This document shows positions 35,083 through 47,681 of a DNA stretch of 64,000 bases, piece by piece. Positions within the stretch are counted from its first letter, which is position 1; the number at the start of each line of letters is the position of its first letter. This stretch comes from Corella eumyota. Lineage: Eukaryota > Chordata > Ascidiacea > Phlebobranchia > Corellidae. Location: the NCBI GenBank assembly GCA_963082875.1, contig OY720097.1:7448501-7512500 (forward strand), given 5' to 3'. Made by a program: the position numbers and the translations under genes. The notes under the pieces are model-generated. The model was not told where the DNA came from and searched no databases. It saw only the letters and a program-made list of their open reading frames with translations.

Positions 35083-37365
35083 ATGGACACAAATGATATT
35101 TATAAATTCTTAGAAAATGCAAAGTCTGTAATTCGAAACATTGACAAGGTTTTGGGGTGGAAGGATGATTCAGAAAATGAATTAATTCAGTGTCCAGTAA
35201 ACAAAAACCATTTAATTTCACCTTTAAGGTATTAAATATTTTTTTGTTCAAGTTAAATTGTTTTAAAGTAAGGGGCTATAAACAGTATGAACTTATGCCA
35301 AGCTAACACAGAATCAGCAGTTTATAGTTAGCAGACAAATAAAATCAATATTATTCCAATCTGCCAAACTGCCAAAGGCAACTCGAGACTGGATAAAGGC
35401 AACTGATGTTACTCTATTATAGAGTTGCAAGGTTGGCCTTCCCACATTGAGGATAAGTCAATGTAAAAAACGAATTAAGTTTCATTTTTTATTGGTTAAC
35501 TAAATACACATAAATATTCCAGCAATCATTAATACAAGATGAAACCATAGACACCCATACAGCCGTAATGATTTTTGTTCAAACGTTTTCTTTAGTTTAG
35601 AAAAGCATACACAGAAGTGCAAATGGAGAGAATGGGGTTATTCGAAAGAAGAAGTAAATAAAATTATTTCGGATGAAGATTTACTTAAACCTAACAAAAC
35701 AATAAATATTGGTGAGTAAAAAATCAATATTTATTTAGATTTAAAAATAAAAAAAATTTGTAAATTTATAAAAATCATAATTTTGTTTTATATAAACCTA
35801 AATTTTTTAGATAAATTTGTATCTAAACTTATACCAAATGCACCACCTTTGCGTACAGATCAAGCTTTTAAAATGTATTTAAATAGTGAACAGCGTTTAA
35901 AAGTTTACGATTTTGTTTGTGAAAAAATGCAAAAAAATTGTGATCATGACCCTTCATTATATTATAATCTACATCAGGCAATTAGTAAATCTGAAGGTAA
36001 GCTTTAATCTAAGTTTAAGTTGCACCTAAAAGTATATAACCCTTTTATGATATATTGTGTAACCCTGGCACATACTAGGCAATACATTTTAAATTAATTT
36101 TAATACGAGTCTATTTAAGATTTTAAGTATAGCTGGTATAAGATACTGAGCTTTAATTTGTTAATATTACATTTTTTATTACATAAGTTGTGTGATTTGT
36201 ACGAGCTCTATTCATTTTATTTGGTACAATAAAACCTAAAATATATATAATAATTATTTAGATGATGCCAAAAGACAAAAAAGTAATGTCGAAATCTTCA
36301 AGGAACTAAGAGATTTTAAAAGAAGGCGACAAAGCTACAGGGCAAAAAATGTTCACATCACTCAACGTTCACATACAGAAGTGAGATTAAATTATAAATT
36401 TGTACTAATTTATCTGTTAATTTGTAAATTGCAAGTTTGTAGGTAAAAGTACTTTTTTGTTGTTTGTTTTATTACCGGGTTAAACTGGGGTGCTGACCAC
36501 GCTAGTTGCATTCTACCCAATTTACAGTATACTATTAAATCATTTGTGGTGATATGGTTGCAACTATAAATTTTCCATGCACCATACCAGCATTTTTTTT
36601 CTAGTACATTTAATTTTGGATAGTCACATGTTAAGTTGCTTTGTAGATAACAACATTCTAGAATGTTTACGTTTTAAATTTTTAAGTAAAATGTAAAAGT
36701 AAAATAAAGTTCAAATTAAGTGTATGTCACAATTTTGTAGATAATCAGAGAAGTTCTCAACATTCACATGGATGAATTAAGGGAGCTATGGAGTACTAAA
36801 ATTAGGTGAACTGTTTTTGTTTTATATCTATAAATGTTTTTTTCTAGAAAAAATATACAACTCTGCATAACATTATATTATTAAAAAAATGCATAACATT
36901 ATATTATTATTAGTATTTGGGTTTTTAATATGGCCTTTAAATTCAAAAAAAATGATACCATAAAAAAAGTTGGATTTATTTATTAAAAGTTCAACGAACT
37001 CTTATACGCACCACAGATCAAAATCATCAAATTCTACTAGGCATGAAAAACTTTCGTCACGTGACTTGGCCCCGATGTCATGTGACGTGCAGACTTCGTC
37101 ACGTAATAGACGGTCTGCATCAAAGTCTCGTTTACACCATTGTGGTTCACAAAGTAATTTAAGATCACAATCACCCAAAAGCCGAAAGGTGTCGCGCAAC
37201 CCAGAGTCCTCGCCTAAACAACGACGGGATAGTACATCACAAGATCGAAATAGGTCACCAAAAAGAAAAAGGCAAAAAAAGGAGGAAAGAGAGAAGAGTA
37301 ACGACGAAAAATCACATCGTCATAAGAAAAGTCATAAACACAAACATAAGAAGCATAAACGATAA
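35083..37365 (+). CDS. SNRNP48: U11/U12 snRNP 48 kDa protein (SNRNP48)
   Basis: A component of the U11/U12 di-snRNP; in vertebrates its CHHC zinc finger recognises U12-type 5' splice sites. Six exons (35083-35228, 35596-35711, 35811-35996, 36262-36380, 36741-36805, 36990-37365) give 335 residues; human has 339. The CHHC finger reads CPVNKNH, then LEKHTQKC at about residues 38-60. The strongest block is RDFKRRRQSYRAKNVHITQR followed by SHTEIIREVLNIHMDELREL, nearly identical to vertebrate SNRNP48. The C-terminus is a Ser/Arg/Lys/His-rich tail. None of its own introns shows a U12-type donor. An acceptor-like GGTGTTAG lies 14 bases before the ATG. It is divergent from actin across 626 bases and converges on the GPCR gene. 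Intron 1 carries a SINE. Confidence 0.95.
35270..35467 (+). mobile_element. tRNA-derived SINE, 5'-truncated, in SNRNP48 intron 1
   Basis: It begins in the body (GGGGCTATAAACAGTATGAA) and continues CTGCCAAAGGCAACTCGAGA to the 3' module ending CACATTGAGGATAAGTCAAT. The tRNA-like head is missing. Confidence 0.8.
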
Positions 37366-37924
37366 AAATTGTATATTTATTTATCGTCGTAACCCAAAGG
37401 TGATGTTTATTTAATTTTTAAACTAAAAACCTTACGATCGAAAATAAATACCCTCCGACTTCGTCTGGACTTTGGTATTACAATAATTAACACATCAAAA
37501 AACGCGCTTAATCTCCTACACCTCTATTAGATACAAATATTTATTTTTTAATTTTGATGCACCGCTAGTCAAATTTAATTTATGCACAAAACTTTTATTG
37601 TATACTATAAAACACAACATTTTTCAAACTCAAAAAGCTTCTATCGTCCTATTAAGGGAGGGGAAATAAAAAAAATACAGAACATACTTTCATGAGGTAG
37701 TAAGCGACCAAAAATATTTTACAGGTACGTTTGGTGGTGATTTTTTAAAAACCAACAGCTCTTTTATTTAAATTTTTAAGGAAGGAAAAAAGACGACTGA
37801 GTGTATTAGAATTTGTTAATATTTTTATACACCCATTTTTAAGGTTTAAATAAATAAGAACTTGAGATAATATAAAACAAAATCATTTTTGATCGTTTTT
37901 GTTTAAAAAAAATAAAAATACAAG
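37366..37924. other. Convergent gap, SNRNP48 to LDLa-GPCR
   Basis: 559 bases holding both 3' UTRs. AT-rich, with nothing else recognised. Confidence 0.6.
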
Positions 37925-40900
37925 TTATATTACACTTTCTTTCATATTTTTCATATCTACCAATTCAACGTTCGTCAAGGGGGAAAGCTCGAAAACGTTG
38001 CCTGTCACGTAATCTGTTAGTGGTGACGTCACGCACGAATCTGAGTCGTAGATTGTTATGCTTGACGAATCGTTATCCGCAAACCGAACTCGAATCCTCT
38101 GATTGTTTTTTCTTGTCGATCTAGTGTTAAATTTGTTGTTCGTGGTTGAAAAGTTGCTTACTTGAGTATCCAGTGTGGCTAAAAATAAAATTTATGATTG
38201 GTTACTCATTTATTGAAAACCAAGTTTATTTTTGGCTATTGTAAACTTTTTTTATTAGCAGATACAATTTGCTATTGTTACTGTCAAGTTTACATGCCGT
38301 TGGGTGGCGTGGTCGGGCAAAGTTTGGCGTTTTAATCTCACCTAGTGAGGTACTAGTCCAGTTGTGCGGACTTCGAGCTAAAGATTTTGAGTTCGAACCG
38401 CGCCAATGGCACACTTTTGGCACCTCAGCCCGGCATTAACGAGTGGCTTAAAAACACCTCACGTTGATACCAGCTAAGTTGGATTCAGGAAAGGGTCATA
38501 AGTATAGTTAATAGACCTAACTGCTAAAACTAAACCAATTTCTATTATACCTATGCTTGGCGTAGATAAAGACCTCTGACGCATATATCCTGCACTCCTT
38601 TCACCGTTTTTATTTTTAAACCATTTTCTTCGTTGGGTTTTTCTAATCGCTTGTATTTTGTCCAAGATGCTTGAGTAAATGAGAGGATTTACTGCACTGT
38701 TTATAGGAAGTAGAAACGTACCTGTAGATATATGTTACGATATAATATGCCGTAGGAGAAATTGGTTATGTCATTGATGAATAAAAACAAGTCATACAAT
38801 GTGGTGCCTAGGTAACTTGTTAATAATTAAAATGTAATGCCATAAAATATTTTACTTGTAATTCCATGGACCATTGGATGGGTCCAAACGCCTGCTAATT
38901 TAAGAGTAAAGATAATACAGATTGGCATCCAACATGCCATATCAGTGACCACTGCAAAAATTTAAAAAAGTGCAAGTTGTATTTAATAACATTATTAAAT
39001 GAATTGCCTTAAGATTTACTACATTTAGGTTGAGTAAACCTAAGGCTTTATTCAATGTTAAACACCAATTATTACAAAGAGAACATGGGTAAATTTACAC
39101 CATAATTAAAAAAGGTATTTTACCTAAAGCCAGCACCTTTCTCTGCATTTTTCTATTGTCTTTTCTCCACTGCTTTGATTTTCTTCGCACGCTCTTACGC
39201 ACGTTTGGCCTTGATGAAATACGATATATAACCAAGTAAGCAACTGCTATGTACACAAACGCAATAAAGTTGAAGGCAATTATACAGGCCATGTAAACCC
39301 ACGCCGTGTCTCCAATGTTCGGGTAAAAGAACGCCTGGCAAACTGCATTCTGATTGTAAAACCCTAAAATTGAAAAAAAAAGAATTTTTACAGACAAATA
39401 TATTGATTTACGCAATTGGGTGACTCAGATCGTAATTTAAGCCAATATATATTTTCTTGAATTATTTATTGTCTAAATTACGCCTAAATTTTATTACAAA
39501 AGTGACAATTGAATTTTAAAACGGCAAAATAATGAAAAAAAACATTACAAACCTATGGGTACCCCTCTGGCATTCCATTGTGGCTGAATAGGATAGACGT
39601 TTATTTGTCCATAATACTTTATCATTGACAACCAATCAAGATCTTTTAAACATTAGACAAGTAAATTTCAGTAAGATTCTACATACGCCTATAGTGCCTA
39701 CAACTTTAATTGGCCTTATTTAACAATAAATATTTGTTTTAACTTGATTGGCATTTAAAAAAATGCTGATTTGCGTCATCATAGTAGTATAGTTAAACAA
39801 AACTCTTTGTATATTAAAGTGATACCTTGTAACGGAACACTGTTATTGGATCGATGCAAAATTGAAAACACATTTAAAGTAAGATTCGTCATCTCCGGTC
39901 TTTTTAAAATATCGTGATATAGAAATGGTAAGGGAAGCCAATAAGATACCACGAAGTAATCATACAGAGTCCGAAACTGCAACAAATGTACACATGTACG
40001 ATAAGATTAAACATTTTTTTCTATGAATTGAATAACGCCATTACTGCATTTAAACGAGCACGGACACCAAATCGTTCGGGTTACCTTTTAGACATATATT
40101 TTGAAAGTTCAAAAGTAACGGTTATTTATCATATACCTGCCTTATTTTAAAAGGCAATTGATTAAATCTTTCACAATTACCTTGCTTATCATATAAACGC
40201 TGTTATAATCCTTTATTTATGTTAGTTTTATTTAATTACCTGAGGTATTAAACATATAAAAGCTGACGTCAGCCACGATAGAAATGTGAGCATTGCAGCG
40301 CCTCCAAGCAATCTAGATTCTTCCACTTTAAACGGGTTCAAGGTCCCGTACAATCGATATGACGTCATCAACAGTAGCAGAAACACCGAGGTCTGAGACG
40401 AAAATAAACTGATGATACCTAAACCAGTGCAATTTCTGCTTGACCTCCAAACTCGGTCGTTAACGCAATATCTGCAGAAATAACGATCATGTGTATTATA
40501 CAGACATTATTGGTAGAAATTTAATATAAACGGACTAGAAATTGAAAGTAGAAATTTAATATAAACGGACTAGTTTTAATTTGGTATACAGTATCAAATA
40601 AGGTTACATGTTTGCTACCACCAATCTCAAATCTTAAAAGTTATCTTTTTTGTAAAATTTATTTTTAATATTACCTTTCTGATTTAACAATATTGTGTAT
40701 ACCAAGCGACAGCAAGTAAAATCCCATCAGCAAGTCCGCGAAAGCCAAGTTGAGCACAAATGTTCGATTGCATTTTGCCAGTCTGCCGAGCATATCTCTG
40801 TGCCTGTCCTTCCACAGATCACGCGACGTGTTTATGATGACGTAAGCATTTCCAAACAGGGCAAAAAATGCCATTACCCAAACGCAGAATCGCAGAAACG

Positions 40901-43393
40901 GGTTGCGCACGAGCTCGTCTTGGTTGGCGTAAGTGGTTGTCAGATTGTGGTGGAAAAGACCGGTGCATTCGTCACTGCCATCTTTACAGTGACGAGTTCC
41001 GTCGAATCTTTGACTTTGGTTTGTGAACAGTATTTCACCACCTGGACAAAGTGTAGTGTTAGGGCAATATCTAAACTAACTATAGAATAAAGGATTTTTT
41101 TATTTTTTGGGTAGATTCGGAGTGGTCGTTATATAAGGAAATTTTTAAAGCCTAAAAATTCGCAATATAACGAATAGATTTTGAATATACCTTGTATAGA
41201 AATCAACTTAGACATTGTTTAGTATTTTTATAGAGTTTATACAGAGTGCTCATAATAACTGTAATTGTTAAAACATTAAAATTGCTCACATGCACAAAAA
41301 CTGTTTCTTACTCCAGCAATAAAAGTGTGAGGCAGCGGTGCAGTGCAACTCGTCCGCTGAGTCGAGTTTACAATCCACTACATTGTCGCATATTTGATCG
41401 TAGGACAGTGACTTGGTCACGTTTTCAAAGGATTCGTTTAGGTTGCATTTAAATTGTGAGCTAACTACATTGTCGCAGTAGTCCGGTCTGTTCCAGCAAT
41501 TTGCTTCGCATTCGTCGCTCATATCTGGACACGTGACTTCTACGTCACAAGCTGTGCTTGATTGGTTTCCATCTGTCAAAAACATGTTTGTGACAATGAC
41601 GTATTTTAACTTTACGTGGGGCAATTCTTTGAATATATTAGGCACACCGCAAAACCAATTACGATAAGCCTATTTAAATACACAGTAGCTAGTAAAGCTT
41701 TATCAACACAACCTTACCTTTACATTTGAAGTCAGAAATAGGGCAATATTTTTCGTCTTCTCCATATTGGCAATCTTTCACGCCGTTGCATACAGCATCA
41801 GGTGGTATACATGTTCGTAAATCCGCTGAAGCAGTTGTGTTATCGAGATTTTTTTTGCTTACATTTAAAGAGCACACTACATCACCCAGTTTACATGTAC
41901 CGCAATTATGTATATCGGTTTTTGGGAATGATTTGGGAGTTGCGACACATATTTGTTCGCAAATTGGGTTGGCTATATCGTAACCTGTGTGTTCTGACCA
42001 AGTGTTTTTATTTTCGATACACAAACATTCGTCCGAAAGGTCATTACAATTTATTATCCCGTTGCAAACCTGAAGATATCAAAACATTTCTTATTGTTTA
42101 ACCCAAAACATTTTAATATTCGGACCTAAGTTTTGCCAATAATAAAGCGAATCTGAATCCTAAAAAGACCATTTTTACCAATACAATCAACATTTCCAAG
42201 TTTGAATTATACATAAACTAGCATTTTCACTTTATTTACATGATCACATTCGAATACCTGAGATATTGAAACAATTTGATTTCCAGTTAAACATTTGAAA
42301 CAAGATTTGGGTAAAAAGTTGTGATTTGAATCGAAGCACTGGTCCAAGTTATCGTCGCAGTCGATGTCGTCATCTTGAACAAAACTCTGTGGAATGACAC
42401 ATTTTCTGAAAAGTGAAAAGCTAATTTTTAGCTAGGTAGTTTTAAAGGATAAGGTAATAAATTACTTATAAAGAATGTTTTTTAATAAGAAACATTAAGA
42501 TTTAACTTTAGTTAGATCGTTGTATTTGGTTGAAATGAGATTCTTTTTAGAGTCGTACGAAAAATGAATAATTTTTAAAGATTCTGAATCACATCTCAAC
42601 ATAACAACGTAACCTAACAACCGTAATGTTTACATCGAACTGGTTAAGCATTATACATTCCCTATAAGGCATCAATCAAACTTAAAAATCTACAGTTAGG
42701 TGATTCACGCGTTATTGGGGAGTTTTACACTGTTATTTTTAATTGACTAACCGTCTGTTGCCGTTTATGTGGCATCGGAAACCTTTCCCTGCATAATTTT
42801 CGTCTGACCCGTCATCACAATCAATTATGTCGTCACAAAGGGAACTTAGGTTTAGTTCTCTTGTATCCCAATCACATGTAAAGGTCTTATTTGAAGTATA
42901 TTCAACGCAACATGCTTTCATAACTTGTATTGAAAGCAAAACAAAGGCTAAAAGAAAAACACAGTCTTCAGTAAGTTATACATATGAGTAAAGCAAATAA
43001 AAGCATGGAAATACCAGTGACACCCTATTTTACTACTGGATGCGTTTATGGTATAGGCTATTTTTTTGTTGAAGAAAATGTCAAATTTTATTGCCAGGTT
43101 ATTGTTTTTTATTTAAAACGTAAATTTTGCTATTAAATTATACTCAAAGTAAATATTTAAATTAGTCTGCGTCACAATGTCATATTTAACCTTAATTTAA
43201 GATTAAGCAACTAGTTACTACACGTGGCAACAGTATAGGCTATTTTTTGTCTTAAGATGTCCCCTACTTTTTTACAAAGCTTAATTTAATGTTTTAATAT
43301 AAAGACTTATCAACAGTAGGTGACAACAATGTACACAAGTTATTGTAACTACTGATAAGCTGTAATATAAATCGACTTACCAATCAGCAGCAT
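37925..43393 (-). CDS. Rhodopsin-class GPCR with an LDLa-repeat ectodomain and no leucine-rich repeats
   Basis: Thirteen exons (43381-43393, 42752-42947, 42258-42405, 41718-42069, 41290-41572, 40675-41070, 40240-40471, 39826-39976, 39553-39642, 39124-39363, 38856-38951, 38551-38721, 37925-38178) give 873 residues in one phase. A signal peptide (MLLIAFVLLSIQV) leads into about 380 residues with some six divergent LDLa-like repeats, such as CDDIIDCDDGSDEN, CNGIINCNDLSDEC, CNGVKDCQYGEDEKYC and CKDGSDEC. Seven helices follow: TM1 about 390-411 (WVMAFFALFGNAYVI), TM2 with LNLAFADLLMG, TM3 ending MTSYRLYG, TM6 with TDMACWMPICII and TM7 with NSAVNPLIYSS (the NPxxY motif). The 7TM resembles relaxin receptors (RXFP) and molluscan GRL101, which carry leucine-rich repeats next to LDLa; none is seen here. 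TM3 has SYRLYG in place of the usual DRY. The ligand is unknown; G-protein coupling is inferred from class. Confidence 0.9.
38294..38485 (+). mobile_element. Second SINE type with a tRNA-Leu-like head
   Basis: The head has an A-box-like TGGCGTGGTCGGGCAAAG and a B-box-like GAGTTCGAACC, with a long region between them as in a leucine or serine tRNA. A body follows with CTCAGCCCGGCATTAACGAG. It shares none of the modules of the other SINE family. It lies in the last intron of the GPCR gene on the opposite strand. The head is too long and its stems too irregular for a working tRNA. Confidence 0.6.
40514..40573. repeat. Short direct duplication, period 35
   Basis: TAGAAATTTAATATAAACGG followed by ACTAG occurs twice, at 40514 and 40549, in intron 6 of the GPCR gene. 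Confidence 0.85.
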
Positions 43394-45112
43394 TTTCTTT
43401 ACTAAACTTGCTGTACTAGAATCAGATAGCCTTTGGTTTTAACTTCTCTAGCCAAGCTATAAAATCAATATTTGCCAGCTCTCTAAGTTACTCATAACCT
43501 GACATCTTTGGGAATGAGAAATTAGAATTGTAACTATACAAGAACTTCTATATATAAATACACAAACGTGCCTTTTATCTAGCTTTAAAGTAAACACATT
43601 TAGTAAGCAAATACAAGTGACCTATAAGGTTGCAATATAGTTCAGCGAACATACAACTTTTTTGACATTTTTAAATATTTAACCGTTAGCATAAATTTAT
43701 TATTACAAAAGCACTATATTTTACACTTTTAAAAATTCAGTAGCTGTTTTTTTACAAATATGTTTTTGCCAATCTATACTCTTATAAGTAAAGCCTATTG
43801 CTAAAATAACAGAATTATCTTTCTGGATTAATTAAGCCTAAACGTACTCACTATTATTACGTCGATTAAAATGAATTCATTTTTTAAACAAACACAGTAA
43901 TCGTAAAGCAATTTTGCGGTAATTTTTTTTTAAGGTCAAGCGATTTATTCATGATATTGACCACTTTGAGACAATAACATCCTCTCTTTGTAACATTATT
44001 ACTTTTTAAAGCAATTAATGACTTCTCTAAAAACAATTAAAACATAGCCAAAAACTAAACTGACCGTATGTGTTACTGTCTCATTGATTAAAATTATTTT
44101 ATATAGGTGCTGCCCAGAATTAAATATTAATGCTTGAATTTAAAAAGGTTGCTAGACGACACAAATTTTTTCAAATGTTTATTGTACTTAACACAGTATA
44201 TAAAACTCTCACAACAGTACACCTTGTTTAACCCTTTTTCTCAATACACTAGAGATTGGGGTTTATTAAATAAGGCAAACTTCTGGTAAATGTGTCTCAA
44301 AACAGACCCTATTTGTTTTTTCTGTAACTGATATGTGATGCCTTATCTGTCACTGCCTGATGTCGTTTAGTCGTGTCGTCAGAATTATACATGAGTTTAA
44401 CGATTAAAAACCCTGTTAGCGCTAAGCTTTAGCGACACCAACAACATTAACGCTAAAAGAGACTGGAGAGCAATCACATCTATAAAAAATTGCCCCGTTT
44501 TGTTATGTGGCCGTTTAATATTAAATAAAATAAATTCAAAAAACCTGTAATACTTTTAATAGATTAGAAAAAGGTATCTTCGTTTCAGGTACAAAAACGT
44601 TTTGTGCTCTTTACACTAAATATTGGCTAAAGTTCAGTTATAACGTCATAAATTATAAACGCGAATGAGCTATGTATTGGCCCCAATAATATAGCTATAA
44701 TTTATGTGACAAATTACATCCTTTCTAAATTTTACTTTTAATAAAAATATTTCTTCAATAGGCACATATATGAATTAGTTTACAATACCATTATAGTTAT
44801 AAAAACCATCTACCAATAAAATCTAAAAGGCTTTTTTATTATATTAGGTTCCACACGAAAAAATTTACGAGAAAGTCTATAACCTCTGCTGAAAAATATC
44901 GCGAGTAGCAATACCGAAAATGGACTTTACTTTTTGTTTGCTTATATCTTATTTTAAGTGACAAGGTATGCCCACCTAACTCACGTGTCAGCTCGTTCGA
45001 TTAATTTTGGTTCTACTCGTCTTAAATGAAGCGTAAATAATTCCGTGCTCAACAAGTTAACGGGGTTGTGTGATCTATCTTTAGAAGATCAAAATATCGT
45101 TTATCAATGCCA

Positions 45113-45154
45113 AACGCCCACCTAATTCGGGTGTATAACTCAAAGGTGGGCGTT
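45113..45154. repeat. Perfect 11-bp inverted repeat, GC-rich arms
   Basis: Left arm AACGCCCACCT (45113-45123) and right arm AGGTGGGCGTT (45144-45154) pair perfectly across a 20-base loop. A T-rich run follows. Such GC-rich arms stand out in very AT-rich DNA. No family is recognised. Confidence 0.75.
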
Positions 45155-45910
45155 ACTTTTTATACCCTTTTCGTTAAACTGAATTGATATTTCTTATTTC
45201 TCCAAAGCAGTTTAATTGCTTATTACTAGATTTTTTACTTATGTATATGCTTAGAATGATGTTATATGTATGCATAACTCTTCACTGTGTTCAGTTAGTT
45301 TCGAATCGTCTAAACATTATCCAAAGTTTTTTTTTACATGACAGCAAAATTATTAAACGTGGTAAACAACAATTACAGATTTTAAATTTGTAGTAAAACA
45401 GGATTTGATATTTTATGGGAGGGTTAGTCGTTCATTAATCAAACAATTATCGCAAACCATCTATAGTTTATCTTTAAATTTTTAGATAAAGTATCAGATT
45501 GTTGACAATTTATAGCTTTAAAATTTTTTTGCCAGAAACATAATTTCAAATATAATAATAGCAAATGTAACAGCGCAATAAAAAAAATTATTTTTTAAAT
45601 ATATATTTACTTCTGATATATTTTGCTTCTGATTTTTTGTATAATTATATGTGGTGCCTAAACGTACGTTTTAAAAAATTTTAAAGTGTTTTTAATTAAG
45701 CTTAAAAATTATTTTAAAATTTAATCAATATTTTAGACCAAATAATCAAATTTAAATATAATAAATATTTATTTAACAAACAAATATAGAAAAAACAAAT
45801 ACCTGTTTTTTTATTTTTATTTCAAAATAATCAACACTATTGAAATTAAAGTCAACTTAAAGTCAAGATTTCGAGTATGTATAAAGATGCTGGTAACGTT
45901 CTAGAAAAAG

Positions 45911-45953
45911 CGATTTTAAGAGCTCTCAGTGACGTCACTGTAGCTTAAAATCG
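45911..45953. promoter_or_regulatory. Nested palindrome around a CRE-like site
   Basis: The outer arms CGATTTTAAG and CTTAAAATCG are perfect inverted repeats. Between them lies a second 14-base palindrome, CAGTGACGTCACTG, centred on TGACGTCA (45930-45937), the consensus for CREB/ATF factors. It may be a regulatory element of a divergent gene; no function is shown. Confidence 0.6.
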
Positions 45954-47681
45954 TTATAATTATTATTTAAATCTTTGTTTAGTTGACTGGAGTACATTTT
46001 AAGGACGTTTTTGCTTTCTCATTTCGACTAACATTTTTTTAGTGTTCATTTTTAGGTGATATCGTATACTGAAGCAGGAAAGTCAGTCATGGCGGAAAAC
46101 GGGTAATGTATTTTTTTATTAGTTTATTTATATTTTTTACGTAGATTTAATATACAAAACAAGTAAAAATTAAATAAATTAATATTAAGGGCCTTTGAAT
46201 TTTTTTTCGTTGAGAAAAAGATAAGCTAGATAAATTACCTTATTTATTGAACTTTTACCCATACGTTAGATAAAATAAATCGAGGTATTTTGTTGATTTT
46301 TTATCTCAAAAAAGATTTTTGAATAAGATAATAAATTAGTCTGAGATTTTTTATTAAAAATCACCAACTTATGCTTGAAATTCTTTTTTTTTGTCACTCG
46401 TTACCTAAAAAATATTTTATTTAATTAAAAAATTCTATTACCGGTGATTATCTTAGTGGCCATTGTTGTCGTTTAAAAATTATAACTTTTTCGAATTCAG
46501 TTAGCTTCGTCACTTGTATTGTTGCGTAACAAAAGAAACAATAGCTACTGAATCCCGCCTTTAGCGAGCTTGTGTTACCGTGTCAACGATACAACAACAC
46601 TGCTTCGCTTATAAGGCCTCGAAAGGCGTAGCTGTCAGTTAGGTAGTAAAGCTTATTGCGGTACATCTGTAAGTAGTTCAAGTGTAAAGCTTGACTTTTT
46701 TTAATACAATTGTTTTAAATTAAAACACTAAGTTAATTTAGATTAGTTATAAATACTTTGTTGTTATTACTTAAAAATGAATAAAGTTAATACAACTAGA
46801 TAAAGTTAATACAACTAGGGTAACTTTCGTACGTTACATTAGGTTATAGTATTTATGGTTAACTCTTAGCTTTTTATTTCACGGTTTTAAAGGTTTAAAA
46901 ATTATATTTATGAAGCGCAGATAAAGTCAATTGCTAAATACTTCATTACATTACGATTATTTGCCAGTTTGGTGAGGCATATTGCGTCAAAATTTTATTT
47001 AAAGAAAGCCTAACAACCTACCAAGTCGTAATATTTATTTAACTAATGTTTGCTCATTCTGATTGATTGGCTTGATTAATAGCGAAACAGTTTTTGTGGC
47101 CTTGGTTTACGCTCTTATTATTAATTAACAAATATTATATCAAAATTTAATAAGACTTATGTGGATTTTGTAAAACAACTATTAGCTTGTGGTAAAATAT
47201 AATCTTTTAATTTGGAATATAAATAAAGAACAAAAAGCTATTTTTGTTTTGTAAATGACTCAGCAAAAGCATATTCTTTATTCAAAGCAATATTCGTGTG
47301 TGGTGGTAATGATATTAAATACATTGTCTTAAACTTTGTATTTTATCTCGATAGTATAACAGTTTCATTTAATAATACAATCTCTAAGCTACATGTTTTC
47401 AAATAGAACTTGTGTTGTTGCTTTGAGAACAAAGTAAGGTAGCTAAAACGCGTATTTTTGTCACAAACAAAGTTCTTTTGATTGGGAGTTGTTATTAAAA
47501 ATGTACAGATAGTCTTCGCGTGTTTTGTGTTTAGATCACTTTGTCCTTTAAACAATATTAAAAATGGCATGTTGTTCAGCTAGCGACGAGCTTACTATTT
47601 TTTGGTTTTAACTTAACTGTATTCGTAGCTAACATCTTAGGTTATTTTTTATGGCTTCTTCAATTTAACGACCTAAACACA

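Larger units (their letters stand above)
43394..47681. other. Intergenic, GPCR to C2orf50-like gene
   Basis: A divergent intergenic region of about 4.3 kb holding two hairpin-forming sequences (45113-45154 and 45911-45953). A short open stretch starting ATGGCGGAAAACGG before a GTAATG donor (about 46089-46103) could be a noncoding first exon of the C2orf50-like gene. Spliced to the AG at about 47640 it would only encode a tiny upstream frame. A more GC-rich patch lies at about 46480-46680. Confidence 0.5.

Noticed and set aside
38294-38400. tRNA gene
   Set aside because: Good A and B boxes, but the head is about 105 bases and the stems do not pair well; better explained as a SINE head.
46089-46103. 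Short start codon exon (MAENG) as the real C2orf50 start
   Set aside because: Spliced to the available acceptor it stops before the conserved RTTSAGYRLP signature; kept only as a possible leader exon.
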